Positions 41,795 to 50,320 of a stretch of DNA of 50,376 nt are shown here, in pieces. The position numbers were made by a program, and so were the translations under genes. Source of the DNA: an uncultured bacterium (lineage in GTDB: Bacteria > Hydrothermota > Hydrothermia > UBA1063 > CAJXJZ01); NCBI GenBank assembly GCA_913055745.1, contig CAJXJZ010000009.1, positions 1 to 50,376 of the forward strand, given 5' to 3'. Position 1 is the stretch's first letter, and each line of letters begins with the position of its first letter. The notes under the pieces were generated by a model. That model was not told the DNA's origin. It did no database searches and saw nothing but the letters and a program-made list of their open reading frames with translations.

Positions 41795-43363
41795 TTAATC
41801 AGTTTTTTCAGCCTGTTTTTGCGAGAAAAGTTTAACCCCGTCTTCTGTTAAAAGATATATAGAACCATCTGGGGCAGTTCTGACCCTTAATTTTTCCATC
41901 CTTGCTATATTAAAGGTATCTGCAATCACTTTTCCCGACGTTGTTGTTCTTTCTCTTATGTCAAATTGGTAATATAGAATAATAGAAGTTTTGCCTTGAA
42001 CCTCGTATTTTCCTATGCCTTTTGAGGGTGAGTTTAAACTTCTCCAGTAAAACTTCCCATTGGGTTTGAATCTGTATTCAACTATGCTACCTGTCTCATC
42101 AATCCATGGAACATCCGTAAGTTTATAGAGGGGGACAACAGCCTTTTGCTTTGAAAGTGGTAATGCTTCAAGTGGAATACCCTCTGATGCATCCAATATC
42201 ACTTTAACGACATATTTTGCAGATATCTTCTGAGGATACCCAACATTGTAATCTATAACAAAGGCAAGTCTCGCATCATCCTCCCAGTAAAACTCCTTTA
42301 CCCACTTGTCAATCTCTGGATGTATAGAATACTTTATAGGAGAACCTGCTATCTCGCTTGCCTTGTAAAACACAGCATCCATATCTATTTCATAAGAACC
42401 GAGACTTTCAAAGAAAATAGTATAATAATGTGATCTATAGCCATCGTTCGTTTTTAATAGCATGCCTAAAGAATTTGGTCTCCATTTATACCCTACAATC
42501 TTGCCATTTACACTATAAAGGCCTTTATTCCTGAGGTCATCAATGTATAGGATTTTTATACTATCCCCTTTAGCATATAGGAACTTCCCACTATCTGGAG
42601 ACATTGAAACAAAGGGCGTAATTATACCCAGATAGGAAGGAGAGGCAATGGTATCTAAAACCATAAATGTCTTTTTGTAATTAGGTAGGCCACTCAATAC
42701 ATAAAGCAGATTATCCGTAAGGGGTATAAACTCACCATCTTGTTGTATCATATATTCAGAATGGGTATATCCACCGAAATAAAAATCAAATTTCATATGT
42801 CTTTCTGAATAAAACTCTGCATCAAAATTAAAAGGAAGAGGACTTATGGCTTCCTGCACGCTGAGTAAAAGTTTACAGGTGCCAAGATATGGGCCTACAA
42901 AATTATGTCTTAAAATACCAGATACATTTTTGGTATAATACACGAAACCTGTTTTTGAGTACACTGGTCTCACGAACTTCACGTTTATGTTGCCTATGTC
43001 TTTGTATAAAACCTTTAAATTGTTATCATATACAGCCACAATACTCGTCTTGTGTTCTCTATCACCCGGAATGTAAAGAAGCAATTCACTTTTTTTATCA
43101 CCTGTTATGTCAAATGTATCTAAAACCCAGTTCATATTGAGCAAGACAGTACGCTTTGATATGCCAATATTTCCAAGGAGTGAATCTATTTTCGCAACCT
43201 CCTTCTCTTTTTCAGATGCTCTAAATTGCATAGCACTCTTGAGTTTTGAGTTTACATAACTATACGCATCAGAAAGTGGACGTTCTTTTTTGAATAAACT
43301 CTTTAACTTACCGCAAGATATGTTAAGTCCAATAAAAAATATGAATAACAGATATTTTTTCAT
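41795..43363 (-). CDS. Large lipoprotein of unknown function
   Basis: A 522-residue exported lipoprotein: signal [17 protein letters not shown] with Cys17 as the lipidation site (lipobox NISC, slightly atypical). The mature protein is beta-rich with recurring short strands and turns containing Asp/Gly (WVLDTFDITGDKKSELLLYIPG, VSMSPDSGKFLYAKGDSIKILYIDDL, IVGYKWRPNSLGMLLKT), which looks like a propeller-type fold, though I cannot count blades with confidence. The ATG overlaps the gene before by ATGA. It precedes the membrane cassette by 11 bases and is probably its periplasmic or outer-membrane partner. Confidence 0.75.
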   Translation of the reverse strand: MKKYLLFIFFIGLNISCGKLKSLFKKERPLSDAYSYVNSKLKSAMQFRASEKEKEVAKIDSLLGNIGISKRTVLLNMNWVLDTFDITGDKKSELLLYIPGDREHKTSIVAVYDNNLKVLYKDIGNINVKFVRPVYSKTGFVYYTKNVSGILRHNFVGPYLGTCKLLLSVQEAISPLPFNFDAEFYSERHMKFDFYFGGYTHSEYMIQQDGEFIPLTDNLLYVLSGLPNYKKTFMVLDTIASPSYLGIITPFVSMSPDSGKFLYAKGDSIKILYIDDLRNKGLYSVNGKIVGYKWRPNSLGMLLKTNDGYRSHYYTIFFESLGSYEIDMDAVFYKASEIAGSPIKYSIHPEIDKWVKEFYWEDDARLAFVIDYNVGYPQKISAKYVVKVILDASEGIPLEALPLSKQKAVVPLYKLTDVPWIDETGSIVEYRFKPNGKFYWRSLNSPSKGIGKYEVQGKTSIILYYQFDIRERTTTSGKVIADTFNIARMEKLRVRTAPDGSIYLLTEDGVKLFSQKQAEKTD

Positions 43364-43800
43364 TTCTTTCTTCCAAGATAAAAACGCACTTTTGTATCGC
43401 GGTTAATAAAATAAATAGAATCCATGTGAGTCCTCCCAAAAATAAAAAGCGTATCAGCATTTGTCGTATCTTTTGAAAAAATATTGCAACCACAATCAGT
43501 TTTTTTAATATTAAGTAAAGAATCGCTTTTTATACCTTCAAATAATAGTTTTACAAGGCCTTTTTTGTAAAAAGACTGCGTATCGCTTCCCATAATCATA
43601 TAGATACTATCCGAACGAAAGAGCCACAATTCGGTATCTGGATGTATCACATTTATTTTTATTGATTTTTTAGGTGACACATAAACATCGCCATAAAATG
43701 TATCCAACTTAGTAGAATTATGGATAAATTCTTTAAAATAAAATCTCCCTGTGTCCAAAACAGGACACAGGGAAAGAAGTGTAAAAAGCATCATTATCAT
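43360..43800 (-). CDS. Small exported protein, possibly LolA-like
   Basis: A 146-residue protein with a short N-terminal signal (about residues 1-11) and a beta-rich body: [37 protein letters not shown] resembles the first strands of LolA-type lipoprotein carriers (core [13 protein letters not shown]), followed by DTQSFYKK. It is shorter than LolA (about 180-200) and the match is only a visual one. Two cysteines (DCGC) are close together. The ATG at 43800 overlaps the sucD stop (ATGA), and it leads into the large lipoprotein gene. A strong hairpin lies within its first codons (43746-43773). Confidence 0.6.
   Translation of the reverse strand: MIMMLFTLLSLCPVLDTGRFYFKEFIHNSTKLDTFYGDVYVSPKKSIKINVIHPDTELWLFRSDSIYMIMGSDTQSFYKKGLVKLLFEGIKSDSLLNIKKTDCGCNIFSKDTTNADTLFIFGRTHMDSIYFINRDTKVRFYLGRKK
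43746..43773 (-). promoter_or_regulatory. Perfect 11-bp hairpin just after sucD (possible attenuator)
   Basis: TCCCTGTGTCC (43746-43756) pairs perfectly with GGACACAGGGA (43763-43773) around a six-base loop. Read on the minus strand it begins 23 bases after the sucD stop and is followed by a T-rich stretch (GATTTTATTTTA). It falls inside the signal-peptide codons of the next gene, so it may limit transcription past sucD. Confidence 0.5.
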
Positions 43801-44666
43801 TTTAGAATATCCGAAAGGAGCATGGCCACCTCTTCTGGTTCTTTGGCTACATGAACACCCGCTTCCTCAAATGCCTTTATTTTCTCTTCTGCAGTGCCTT
43901 CACTACCCTGGATTATTGCACCTGCATGTCCCATCCTCTTTTCCTTTGGTGCAGTGCGACCCGCTATAAATGCAACAGCAGGCTTACCTAACTCATTCTT
44001 TATATACTCTGCTGCCTTTTGTTCGTCCGTACCACCTATCTCTCCGATAATGACAACAGCCTCTGTTTCATCATCTTCCTTAAAAAGTCTAAGGATATCA
44101 ATAAATCTTGAGCCTATTATAGGGTCACCCCCAATGCCTATGGCAGTAGATTCTCCAAATCCATAATTTGTGATATGGCTAACTATTTCATAAGTCAATG
44201 TTCCACTTCTTGATATAACCCCCACTCTTCCACGCTTAAAGATATGACCGGGCAGGATACCAACCTTTGCCTCTTCTGGTGTAATAAGTCCAGGACAGTT
44301 TGGTCCAATAAGCCTTACCCCCTTCTCCATCACATACTTCTTTGCCTTCATCATATCATGTACAGGAATACCTTCTGTAATAGCCACTATGAGTTTTACC
44401 CCACTGTCAGCAGCTTCTATAATGGCATCATAGGCAAAGGGCGCTGGCACAAAAATAACAGACGTATTTGCACCTGTTTCATTTACAGCCTCCTTCATGG
44501 TGTTAAAAACAGGAATCCCTTCAACCTGAAGTCCACCTTTTCCGGGCGTCACACCAGATACCACATTGGTGCCATACTCTTTCATCAATTTCGCATGGAA
44601 TGATCCATCCCTTCCTGTTATACCCTGGACAACAACTTTGGTATCTTTATTTACAAGTATAGCCAT
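43797..44666 (-). CDS. sucD: Succinyl-CoA synthetase (ADP-forming), alpha subunit
   Basis: SucD is the CoA-binding, phosphohistidine subunit that makes ATP from succinyl-CoA with SucC. The 289-residue protein has [13 protein letters not shown] near residues 12-24, TPGKGG, GPNCPG(L), [13 protein letters not shown], and the active-site His247 in RMGHAGAI. The ATG at 44666 is chosen since AGGAG lies eight bases upstream; a GTG nine bases earlier is possible. sucC is not adjacent. It is first in the run that continues with the LolA-like protein, lipoprotein and membrane cassette. Confidence 0.95.
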   Translation of the reverse strand: MAILVNKDTKVVVQGITGRDGSFHAKLMKEYGTNVVSGVTPGKGGLQVEGIPVFNTMKEAVNETGANTSVIFVPAPFAYDAIIEAADSGVKLIVAITEGIPVHDMMKAKKYVMEKGVRLIGPNCPGLITPEEAKVGILPGHIFKRGRVGVISRSGTLTYEIVSHITNYGFGESTAIGIGGDPIIGSRFIDILRLFKEDDETEAVVIIGEIGGTDEQKAAEYIKNELGKPAVAFIAGRTAPKEKRMGHAGAIIQGSEGTAEEKIKAFEEAGVHVAKEPEEVAMLLSDILK

Positions 44667-44687
44667 CCTACGCACTCCTTTTTCTAA

Positions 44688-44716
44688 ATTATACTATATG
44701 GCTGATGGTCAATCAA
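44688..44716 (-). promoter_or_regulatory. Promoter of sucD run
   Basis: On the minus strand, TTGATT (44711-44716), a 17-base spacer and perfect TATAAT (44688-44693), giving a leader of about 14 bases with the sucD AGGAG site. Confidence 0.75.
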
Positions 44717-44734
44717 AAATTAGCACATCAAAGT

Positions 44735-44763
44735 TTGAACCTACAATGTTCATATTGTATTAT
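44735..44763 (+). promoter_or_regulatory. Leaderless promoter of sbcD-sbcC
   Basis: TTGAAC (44735-44740), a 17-base spacer and TATTAT (44758-44763). The ATG at 44773 (MKILHTAD) is nine bases further. An ATG at 44764 directly touches the -10 box and so cannot be on the transcript. Confidence 0.72.
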
Positions 44764-44772
44764 ATGAGTGAT

Positions 44773-45843
44773 ATGAAGATACTACATACTGCTGATGTGC
44801 ATCTTAAATCAGATAAAGACGAAAGGTGGGAGACGCTCCTCAGGCTTATTAAATTAGCAAACAAAGAGCATGTTGATGTCTTTGTTATCAGTGGAGACCT
44901 ATTTGATGGTGAAAAAGAAGCAGAAATGTTAAGAACAAAGATACGCGAGGTCTTTTCAAATAACAACTTTCCAATTCTTTTAATCAGTGGAAACCACGAC
45001 AAAGATGTGTATAAAAAGGGGCTTTATTTTGGTGATGATGTTGTGGTCCTGTCATCATTGGATAAACCATTTGAGAAAGATGGGGTTCTTTTTTGGGGCC
45101 TTCCCTTTGATGACCTTAAAGGTGATGAGGTATTTTCAACATTATACTCACTTCGTGACAAGTTGCCACACGATAAGAAAAACATACTTCTATATCATGG
45201 GGAGTTGATTGATATTTCTTTTAAAAGGTCAGATTTTGGAGAAGAGGGAGAAAGGCGTTACATGCCAGTAAAACTATCCTACTTTAATGATTTGAATTTT
45301 AATTACATTCTGGCAGGTCATTTTCATTCAAGGTTTTATTCTATACTATCAGAAAGTGGCACATATTTTGTTTATCCTGGTTCCCCTGTGTCTATAACAA
45401 AAAAGGAAATAGGACAGCGGAGTGTGAACCTGTTTAAGTTGCCAGAAAAGCCTCATGAGTATGCCATTGATACACCACATTATGAGGAGGTCATCTTGGA
45501 TGTAGAGCCTTTTTCTGATAAAAACCCATTAGATATCTTAGAAGAACGCATGAAAAACCTACACCCAGAGGCACATGTGATATTAAAAATTAGAGGTTAT
45601 TTCAATGGTGTTAAACTTCACATGAGTGAAGCCGATCTCATAGAAAAAATAAAAACTATTACAAAGGACAGGGTTATTGAAACGCATTTTCAACTTAAAG
45701 ATATAGGTACTATATTAGAGGATGACCTATTTAAAGGGTTTATGAAAAAACTCAATGAAAGGTATGATGACGAAGAATTAAAGTACGAGTTGACAAAACT
45801 CGTAATTAGGGCAATGGCAAAGGCAAAAACAGAGGGCATATAA
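44773..45843 (+). CDS. sbcD: SbcD/Mre11-like DNA exonuclease (YhaO-like)
   Basis: A 356-residue metallophosphoesterase of the SbcD/Mre11/YhaO group, a nuclease paired with an SbcC/Rad50-type ATPase for DNA end processing. Metal-binding motifs are in order: Asp8-x-His10 (TADVH), ISGDLFDG, ISGNHD, YHGEL and AGHFHSR. The C-terminal ~100 residues form a cap-like domain. The start at 44773 is decided by the promoter and by alignment of MKILHTADVH with the family; upstream in-frame ATGs are not supported. The stop overlaps the start of sbcC (TAATG). Length is closer to YhaO/SbcD of short type than to E. coli SbcD (400). Confidence 0.93.
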   Translation: MKILHTADVHLKSDKDERWETLLRLIKLANKEHVDVFVISGDLFDGEKEAEMLRTKIREVFSNNNFPILLISGNHDKDVYKKGLYFGDDVVVLSSLDKPFEKDGVLFWGLPFDDLKGDEVFSTLYSLRDKLPHDKKNILLYHGELIDISFKRSDFGEEGERRYMPVKLSYFNDLNFNYILAGHFHSRFYSILSESGTYFVYPGSPVSITKKEIGQRSVNLFKLPEKPHEYAIDTPHYEEVILDVEPFSDKNPLDILEERMKNLHPEAHVILKIRGYFNGVKLHMSEADLIEKIKTITKDRVIETHFQLKDIGTILEDDLFKGFMKKLNERYDDEELKYELTKLVIRAMAKAKTEGI

Positions 45844-48149
45844 TGCGTATAAGAGAATTTTCAATAACACGCTATGGACCTGTATTGCATGATAAAAATA
45901 TAAAACTTAAAGGCTTTAATCTCATCTTTGGGAAAAATGAAGAGGGCAAAACACTCACCATTGATGCCCTCTTGAAGATGTTATTAAAAAAACGCACACT
46001 GCGCGATTTTAAAGATATAGACCGCGTGGATGAGAAACCAGAAGGGTATGTGATTATAGAACACAAAAATAGGGTTTTTAAATTGCCCGAAAAGGGTCAT
46101 CTGGATAAAATTACAGGCATTGGTGCTGATGAATGTCGCAACATCTTTGTCATAAGGAATAGCGACCTATCTATTGCAAAAGAAGCCTTATTTTACTCCA
46201 ACATCTTAGATAGACTCACAGGTCTTAAAACAGAGCAGATAAAAAGAATAAAGGATAACCTACTTGAAATAGGTAGGATAACAGAAACAGGGCGTTTTAG
46301 GGACACACAAAAGGAACATAACCTAAAAACAAGGATAGAAAAAGCAAAAAACATATTGCAAGGCATTAAAAATTTAAAAAACATAATAAAAGAACAAAAC
46401 CTTGATGAAATTGAGACAAAACTCATAAAAACAAAAAATTATATAGTAAACATTGAGAAGCGAATAAACGACTTAGAAATTGCACGAAAAAGAGAACTGT
46501 ATGAAAAGGGAGAAAACGCGCTCTCTGCGCTTTTAAACGCCAAAAATCGTTTGAATGATATGTACGATTTCACGAGGGAAGAATACGATAAATGGAGAGA
46601 GTTAAATAGAGATATTGAAACATTGAAAAAAGAGAAAAATGACCTTTTTGAAAAACTCTCTGACTACAAAAAGCACCAAAAAGAACTTACAGAAGAACTC
46701 AGAAGAAAGCAAAGAGATTTTAACATCCTTGAGCGTAGAAAGCATGAATTGGATGGAAAAATAAGGGCACAACTTATAAACTATCAAGAGGCGCGAAAAG
46801 ACTTAATAGAAAAAGAACAAGAGCATGCTTTTATTTCATTCTCCTTTATAGCATCTGTGATTTTATTGGGCATATCCCTCACAGGACTAATCATAAGAAA
46901 ATACCCTTTATTTTTATACGCTTTTATTGCCTTTTTTGTCTTAGCCTTTATTTTAGGTATCTTAAAACACCAAACAATCCACAAAAAAGCAAGACTCTGG
47001 AAAATGTTTGAAGAAATCAATCAGGAACTTTCCAAATTTGACATGTCAGGAGATAATCTCAGAGAGATTTCTCTTAACATTCAACAATTTGATGATGAAT
47101 ATGAGAAAGCAAAGGAAGAATTGGACAATTTAAAAAGAGAAAAAGAACAAACAGATTCAAAAATCAGAGAAATACAGGAGGAGAAATTACCAAAGGTGCA
47201 ATCTGGTATTGAATCTTTAAAAGCACAAATAGAGACACTCAAGACAAAGTCCAAAGTTCATACAGCAAAAGAGTATGAGGAAAGACTAAAAGACAGGGAA
47301 GGCCTTGAAATAACAATAAGAGAACAGGAAAATATCCTCAGAAATCTCTTTGGAGATAAAAAAAGTAACTCATTGTGGGAAGAAGAGATAAGGTCATTAG
47401 AAGAGTACAAAGATATATCAAAAGGTACCACGTTCAGTGAAAAGGTATACGCGCAATTAAAAGACGAAGAAGAAAAGATGAACGAAGACCTTATAACATT
47501 AGAAGATAAACTCTCATCTCTGAAAAGTAAGTTAAAGGACATAGAGGGAAGGGCCAATGAGGTCCTTAAATATGAAGGAGAAGTTTTGTATTGTGATTTT
47601 TTGGTTGACCTTGACATGGTTGAGAAAAAATTGCAAGATTTCATAAATAAAAACGAAAAAACGCGAAAAAATGTGATAAAAGTTATTGAGATTTTTGATG
47701 AGTTGGAAAAAGAGGAAAAGGAGAAAATATCCACACTTTTTAGCGAAGATAGTAATGTATCAAGGTATTTTCATCAAATTACAGGTGTGTATGATAAGGT
47801 GATCTTTGATGAAACAGAGGAAACCATAAAGGTAGAGCACATTCAACATGGACTGCTTGATGCAAAGAAACTATCTGCTGGCGCCTACGATGAGTTGTAT
47901 TTTTCTATTCGCCTTGCACTCGGTGAAAAACTTCTAAAAGGCGAAAAGGGATTTTTCATACTGGATGATCCATTTATAAAAGCGGACCCTGAAAGGCTTG
48001 AAACTCAAATAAATATGTTAAAAGATATTGCAAAAAGCGGTTGGCAGGTTATCTATTTTAGCGCAAAAGGAGAAGTAAAAGACCTCCTAAACGAAGACAT
48101 AAAAAAGGGCAAAATTAATTATATAAAAATAAAATCCCCCTCCTATTAA
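45843..48149 (+). CDS. SbcC/Rad50-like ATPase with central membrane segments (YhaN-like)
   Basis: A 768-residue ATPase of the Rad50/SbcC/YhaN group. Walker A is GKNEEGKT (residues 30-37); the ABC signature LSAGAYDEL and Walker B FFILDDP lie in the last 100 residues. Between them are long coiled coils (about 170-320 and 395-600). At the tip, in place of a CxxC zinc hook, are two strongly hydrophobic segments near residues 328-375 (SFIASVILLGISLTGLII and FLYAFIAFFVLAFILGIL). That pair is a feature of YhaN-type proteins and would tether the arm to the membrane. It overlaps sbcD by one base and is its partner. It ends convergently 11 bases from rplS with no visible terminator. Confidence 0.88.
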   Translation: MRIREFSITRYGPVLHDKNIKLKGFNLIFGKNEEGKTLTIDALLKMLLKKRTLRDFKDIDRVDEKPEGYVIIEHKNRVFKLPEKGHLDKITGIGADECRNIFVIRNSDLSIAKEALFYSNILDRLTGLKTEQIKRIKDNLLEIGRITETGRFRDTQKEHNLKTRIEKAKNILQGIKNLKNIIKEQNLDEIETKLIKTKNYIVNIEKRINDLEIARKRELYEKGENALSALLNAKNRLNDMYDFTREEYDKWRELNRDIETLKKEKNDLFEKLSDYKKHQKELTEELRRKQRDFNILERRKHELDGKIRAQLINYQEARKDLIEKEQEHAFISFSFIASVILLGISLTGLIIRKYPLFLYAFIAFFVLAFILGILKHQTIHKKARLWKMFEEINQELSKFDMSGDNLREISLNIQQFDDEYEKAKEELDNLKREKEQTDSKIREIQEEKLPKVQSGIESLKAQIETLKTKSKVHTAKEYEERLKDREGLEITIREQENILRNLFGDKKSNSLWEEEIRSLEEYKDISKGTTFSEKVYAQLKDEEEKMNEDLITLEDKLSSLKSKLKDIEGRANEVLKYEGEVLYCDFLVDLDMVEKKLQDFINKNEKTRKNVIKVIEIFDELEKEEKEKISTLFSEDSNVSRYFHQITGVYDKVIFDETEETIKVEHIQHGLLDAKKLSAGAYDELYFSIRLALGEKLLKGEKGFFILDDPFIKADPERLETQINMLKDIAKSGWQVIYFSAKGEVKDLLNEDIKKGKINYIKIKSPSY

Positions 48150-48160
48150 GCGTCTAATAC

Positions 48161-48535
48161 TTACCTTCTTTCCTTAATTCTTGCTGCCTTACCCCTTCTC
48201 TCTCTGAGATAATAAATCCTTGCCCTTCTTACCTTTCCTCTCCTTAGTACATCTATTCTCTCATAAACCTGGGAATGTATTGGTATAATCTTTTCAATGC
48301 CAATTCCTTGAGTCACCTTTCTTACAGTAAATGTAGCATTAAGGCCACTTCCTCTGCGGCGAATAACCACACCTTCAAAGGGCTGTAATCTTACCTTCTC
48401 TACCATCTTTTTGGTTTTTGGGTCCTCTTTCAACTCTTTTATTCTCAGCCAGACCTTTACAGTATCCCCAGGTCCAAAATCAGGCACATCATCTCTCGTA
48501 AACTGTTTTTCAATCTCTTTCATTATGTTGCTCAT
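48161..48535 (-). CDS. rplS: Ribosomal protein L19 (bL19)
   Basis: A 124-residue large-subunit protein at the 30S-50S interface. FGPGDTVKVWLRIKE, LQPFEGVVIRRRGSGLNATFTVRK, GIGIEKIIPIHSQ and the basic C-terminus KVRRARIYYLRERRGKAARIKE (core RRARIYYLRERRGK) are diagnostic. Compared with the usual family there is a charged insert of about eight residues (KEDPKTKKMVEK) between the first two blocks. AGGAGG six bases before the ATG at 48535 fixes the start, which overlaps trmD by 26 bases. Last gene of the rpsP operon. Confidence 0.97.
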   Translation of the reverse strand: MSNIMKEIEKQFTRDDVPDFGPGDTVKVWLRIKELKEDPKTKKMVEKVRLQPFEGVVIRRRGSGLNATFTVRKVTQGIGIEKIIPIHSQVYERIDVLRRGKVRRARIYYLRERRGKAARIKERR

Positions 48536-49250
48536 TTCTTGCCTCCTTTAAAATCTCAATAAGAAGTTTATAATCCTCTTCCATTAATTCTGCCTTAAGC
48601 AAAAGGTCAGGCCTTCTCAAAAGCGTCTCTTTTAAAGCCATCTTTCTTTTATACCTTGCTATTTCCTTATGGTTGCCTGACAAAAGCACAGATGGAACAT
48701 GCTTTCCCTCAAATACACCGGGCCTTGTATATTGAGGTTCTGATAGTATAAAGCCTTGAAAAGAGTCAGTCAACACGGAGTTTATATCTGAAGTTGCTCC
48801 TTCCAATAATCTAACCACAGCATCAACAATCACCATTGCAGGAATCTCTCCACCTGAAAGGACATAATCCCCAATAGAAACCTCAAGGTCAAATAGCTCC
48901 CTTACCCGTTCATCTATCCCCTTGTATCTTCCGCAGAAGATAATTAAATGGTCTTTTTGTGCAAGGGCATTTGCCATTTTTTGATTGAATTTTTTACCCT
49001 TAGGCGTTGTGAGGATTTTATACCCCTTCCCTGCTCTAAGTATGGACTTTTTTACAGGCTCTGGTTTTATGACCATCCCGGGGCCACCGCCATAAGGATA
49101 GTCATCAACATCTTTTGGCGTCTTTGCAAAATCCTTGAGATCAAGAAAATCTATGCTAACAAGGCCTTTATTTTTTGCAATCCTTATAGGGCCAAAATCA
49201 AATACGCCTTTAAAGAGTTCTGGAAAGAGGGTAATTATAGTTATTTTCAT
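48510..49250 (-). CDS. trmD: tRNA (guanine-N1)-methyltransferase
   Basis: TrmD methylates G37 of tRNAs using SAM, preventing frameshifts. The 246-residue protein has ITLFPELFKGV at the N-terminus, DDYPYGGGPGMV, IFCGRYKGIDERV, and the trefoil-knot SAM loop SIGDYVLSGGEIPA, followed by SYFQGF-like DSFQGFILSEPQYTRP. Length is normal. The ATG overlaps the rimM stop (ATGA). It is the fourth gene of the conserved rpsP-KH-rimM-trmD-rplS order. Confidence 0.98.
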   Translation of the reverse strand: MKITIITLFPELFKGVFDFGPIRIAKNKGLVSIDFLDLKDFAKTPKDVDDYPYGGGPGMVIKPEPVKKSILRAGKGYKILTTPKGKKFNQKMANALAQKDHLIIFCGRYKGIDERVRELFDLEVSIGDYVLSGGEIPAMVIVDAVVRLLEGATSDINSVLTDSFQGFILSEPQYTRPGVFEGKHVPSVLLSGNHKEIARYKRKMALKETLLRRPDLLLKAELMEEDYKLLIEILKEARNEQHNERD

Positions 49251-49756
49251 AAATTAACATATCCATCAGGAAGATGGACATAGATGATCTTTTTCTGCCA
49301 ATCAACACTATTAACAATGGGCCTTATAAATGGTATTAAAAGGCTCTTTTTCCCTTCAACATCAAGATACCATCTTCCATTTAAGTTAAAAAGTTCTCTT
49401 ACTTTCCCAATAATACCTTCAACCTCATCCATAACCTCAAGTCCCTCAAGTTCAAAGGCATAAAATTCATCAATATGATTCTTCTCCAAAAGTTCACTCT
49501 CTTTAATATAAAGGAATTTGCCCCTTAGTGCCTCTGCATCATCTCTTGATGCATAACCTTCAAATTTTACGATTTTACCCTGACCTCTTATGTTTTGTGG
49601 TACAAGCCTTTTTAAAAAAAACTTTTCTTTTATTAAAAATTCTTTGTATGAAAGAAAATCTTTTAAATCGGCTAAGAGGTGAAGTTTAACCTCACCCCTT
49701 AGCCCAAATGGTTTTATTATTCTTGCGACTGCAACAAGAGATACTTCACTATTCAA
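49247..49756 (-). CDS. rimM: Ribosome maturation factor RimM
   Basis: RimM assists assembly of the 30S head by binding S19. The 169-residue protein has the N-terminal [16 protein letters not shown] motif (residues 9-24), a RimM barrel to about residue 85, and a PRC-barrel C-terminal domain (about 92-167) with [13 protein letters not shown] and [14 protein letters not shown] (core PFIRPIV). The only suitable start is TTG at 49756, overlapping the KH gene by 8 bases. Position between the KH gene and trmD is the conserved one. Confidence 0.95.
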   Translation of the reverse strand: MNSEVSLVAVARIIKPFGLRGEVKLHLLADLKDFLSYKEFLIKEKFFLKRLVPQNIRGQGKIVKFEGYASRDDAEALRGKFLYIKESELLEKNHIDEFYAFELEGLEVMDEVEGIIGKVRELFNLNGRWYLDVEGKKSLLIPFIRPIVNSVDWQKKIIYVHLPDGYVNL

Positions 49757-49988
49757 GTATCTCTAACACAGCCCTCTTGCCTTTCTTCATTGCAGCGGCT
49801 GCAATGATGGCTCTTATAGCCTTTGCTGTTCTACCCTCTTTACCAATCACCTTTCCGAGGTCACCATCTCCAACCTTGAGTTCATAGATGACGGTCTTTT
49901 CACCAGGTATTTCTTTTACAGATACAAGGTCTGGGTGGTCTACGAGTTCCTTTGCGATGTACTCTATGAGATCTTTTATCTCTCCCAT
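49749..49988 (-). CDS. khpA: KH-domain RNA-binding protein (KhpA/YlqC)
   Basis: A 79-residue single KH domain with the GxxG loop in [16 protein letters not shown] (about residues 45-60). Proteins of this family bind RNA, and in some bacteria pair with KhpB (Jag/EloR). Length is typical. It follows rpsP by 14 bases, with GGAGG-like TAGTAAG upstream (weak AAAGGAGGTAG), and overlaps rimM. Gene order rpsP-khpA-rimM is conserved. Confidence 0.95.
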   Translation of the reverse strand: MGEIKDLIEYIAKELVDHPDLVSVKEIPGEKTVIYELKVGDGDLGKVIGKEGRTAKAIRAIIAAAAMKKGKRAVLEILE

Positions 49989-50002
49989 CTTACTACCTCC
50001 TT

Positions 50003-50254
50003 TTAGGATTTTACCATCTGGGTTCTTTTAGTGTATATTTTTATGAGTGCTCTTGCTCTCGGAGAAAGTTGTGCTCCGAGAGATTGCCATCTTTCTACCT
50101 CTGGCAGATTTATCTGTATTTCATCTTTCAATGGATCATATGAACCTACTTTACCTAAGATTTTACCGCCCACTGCATTTCTTGAATCAATAACAACCAG
50201 CCTATAGTGTGGTCTATTTCTCTTCCCAACTCGCTGTAATCTTATTTTAACCAC
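50003..50254 (-). CDS. rpsP: Ribosomal protein S16 (bS16)
   Basis: An 83-residue small-subunit protein. [21 protein letters not shown] (core [14 protein letters not shown]) and the central [19 protein letters not shown] segment are diagnostic, as is the downstream RVERW-like [11 protein letters not shown]. The start is GTG at 50254 with AGGAGG ten bases upstream. First gene of the ribosomal/tRNA-modification operon, preceded by a strong promoter and the repeat at the window end. Confidence 0.97.
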   Translation of the reverse strand: MVKIRLQRVGKRNRPHYRLVVIDSRNAVGGKILGKVGSYDPLKDEIQINLPEVERWQSLGAQLSPRARALIKIYTKRTQMVKS

Positions 50255-50287
50255 TTATCAAAAACCTCCTCTTATGCAAGTTTTAAA

Positions 50288-50316
50288 ATTATAAACCCAA
50301 TTCAAAGTTGTTTCAA
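50288..50316 (-). promoter_or_regulatory. Promoter of the rpsP operon
   Basis: On the minus strand, TTGAAA (50311-50316), a 17-base spacer and perfect TATAAT (50288-50293). The leader is about 25 bases and contains AGGAGG. The repeat at 50321-50376 ends four bases upstream of the -35 box. Confidence 0.82.
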
Positions 50317-50320
50317 GTAT

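Noticed and set aside
44566-44772. A 69-codon N-terminal extension of sbcD
   Set aside because: It overlaps the start of sucD and both divergent promoters; the family start MKILHTADVH at 44773 sits nine bases after a -10 box.
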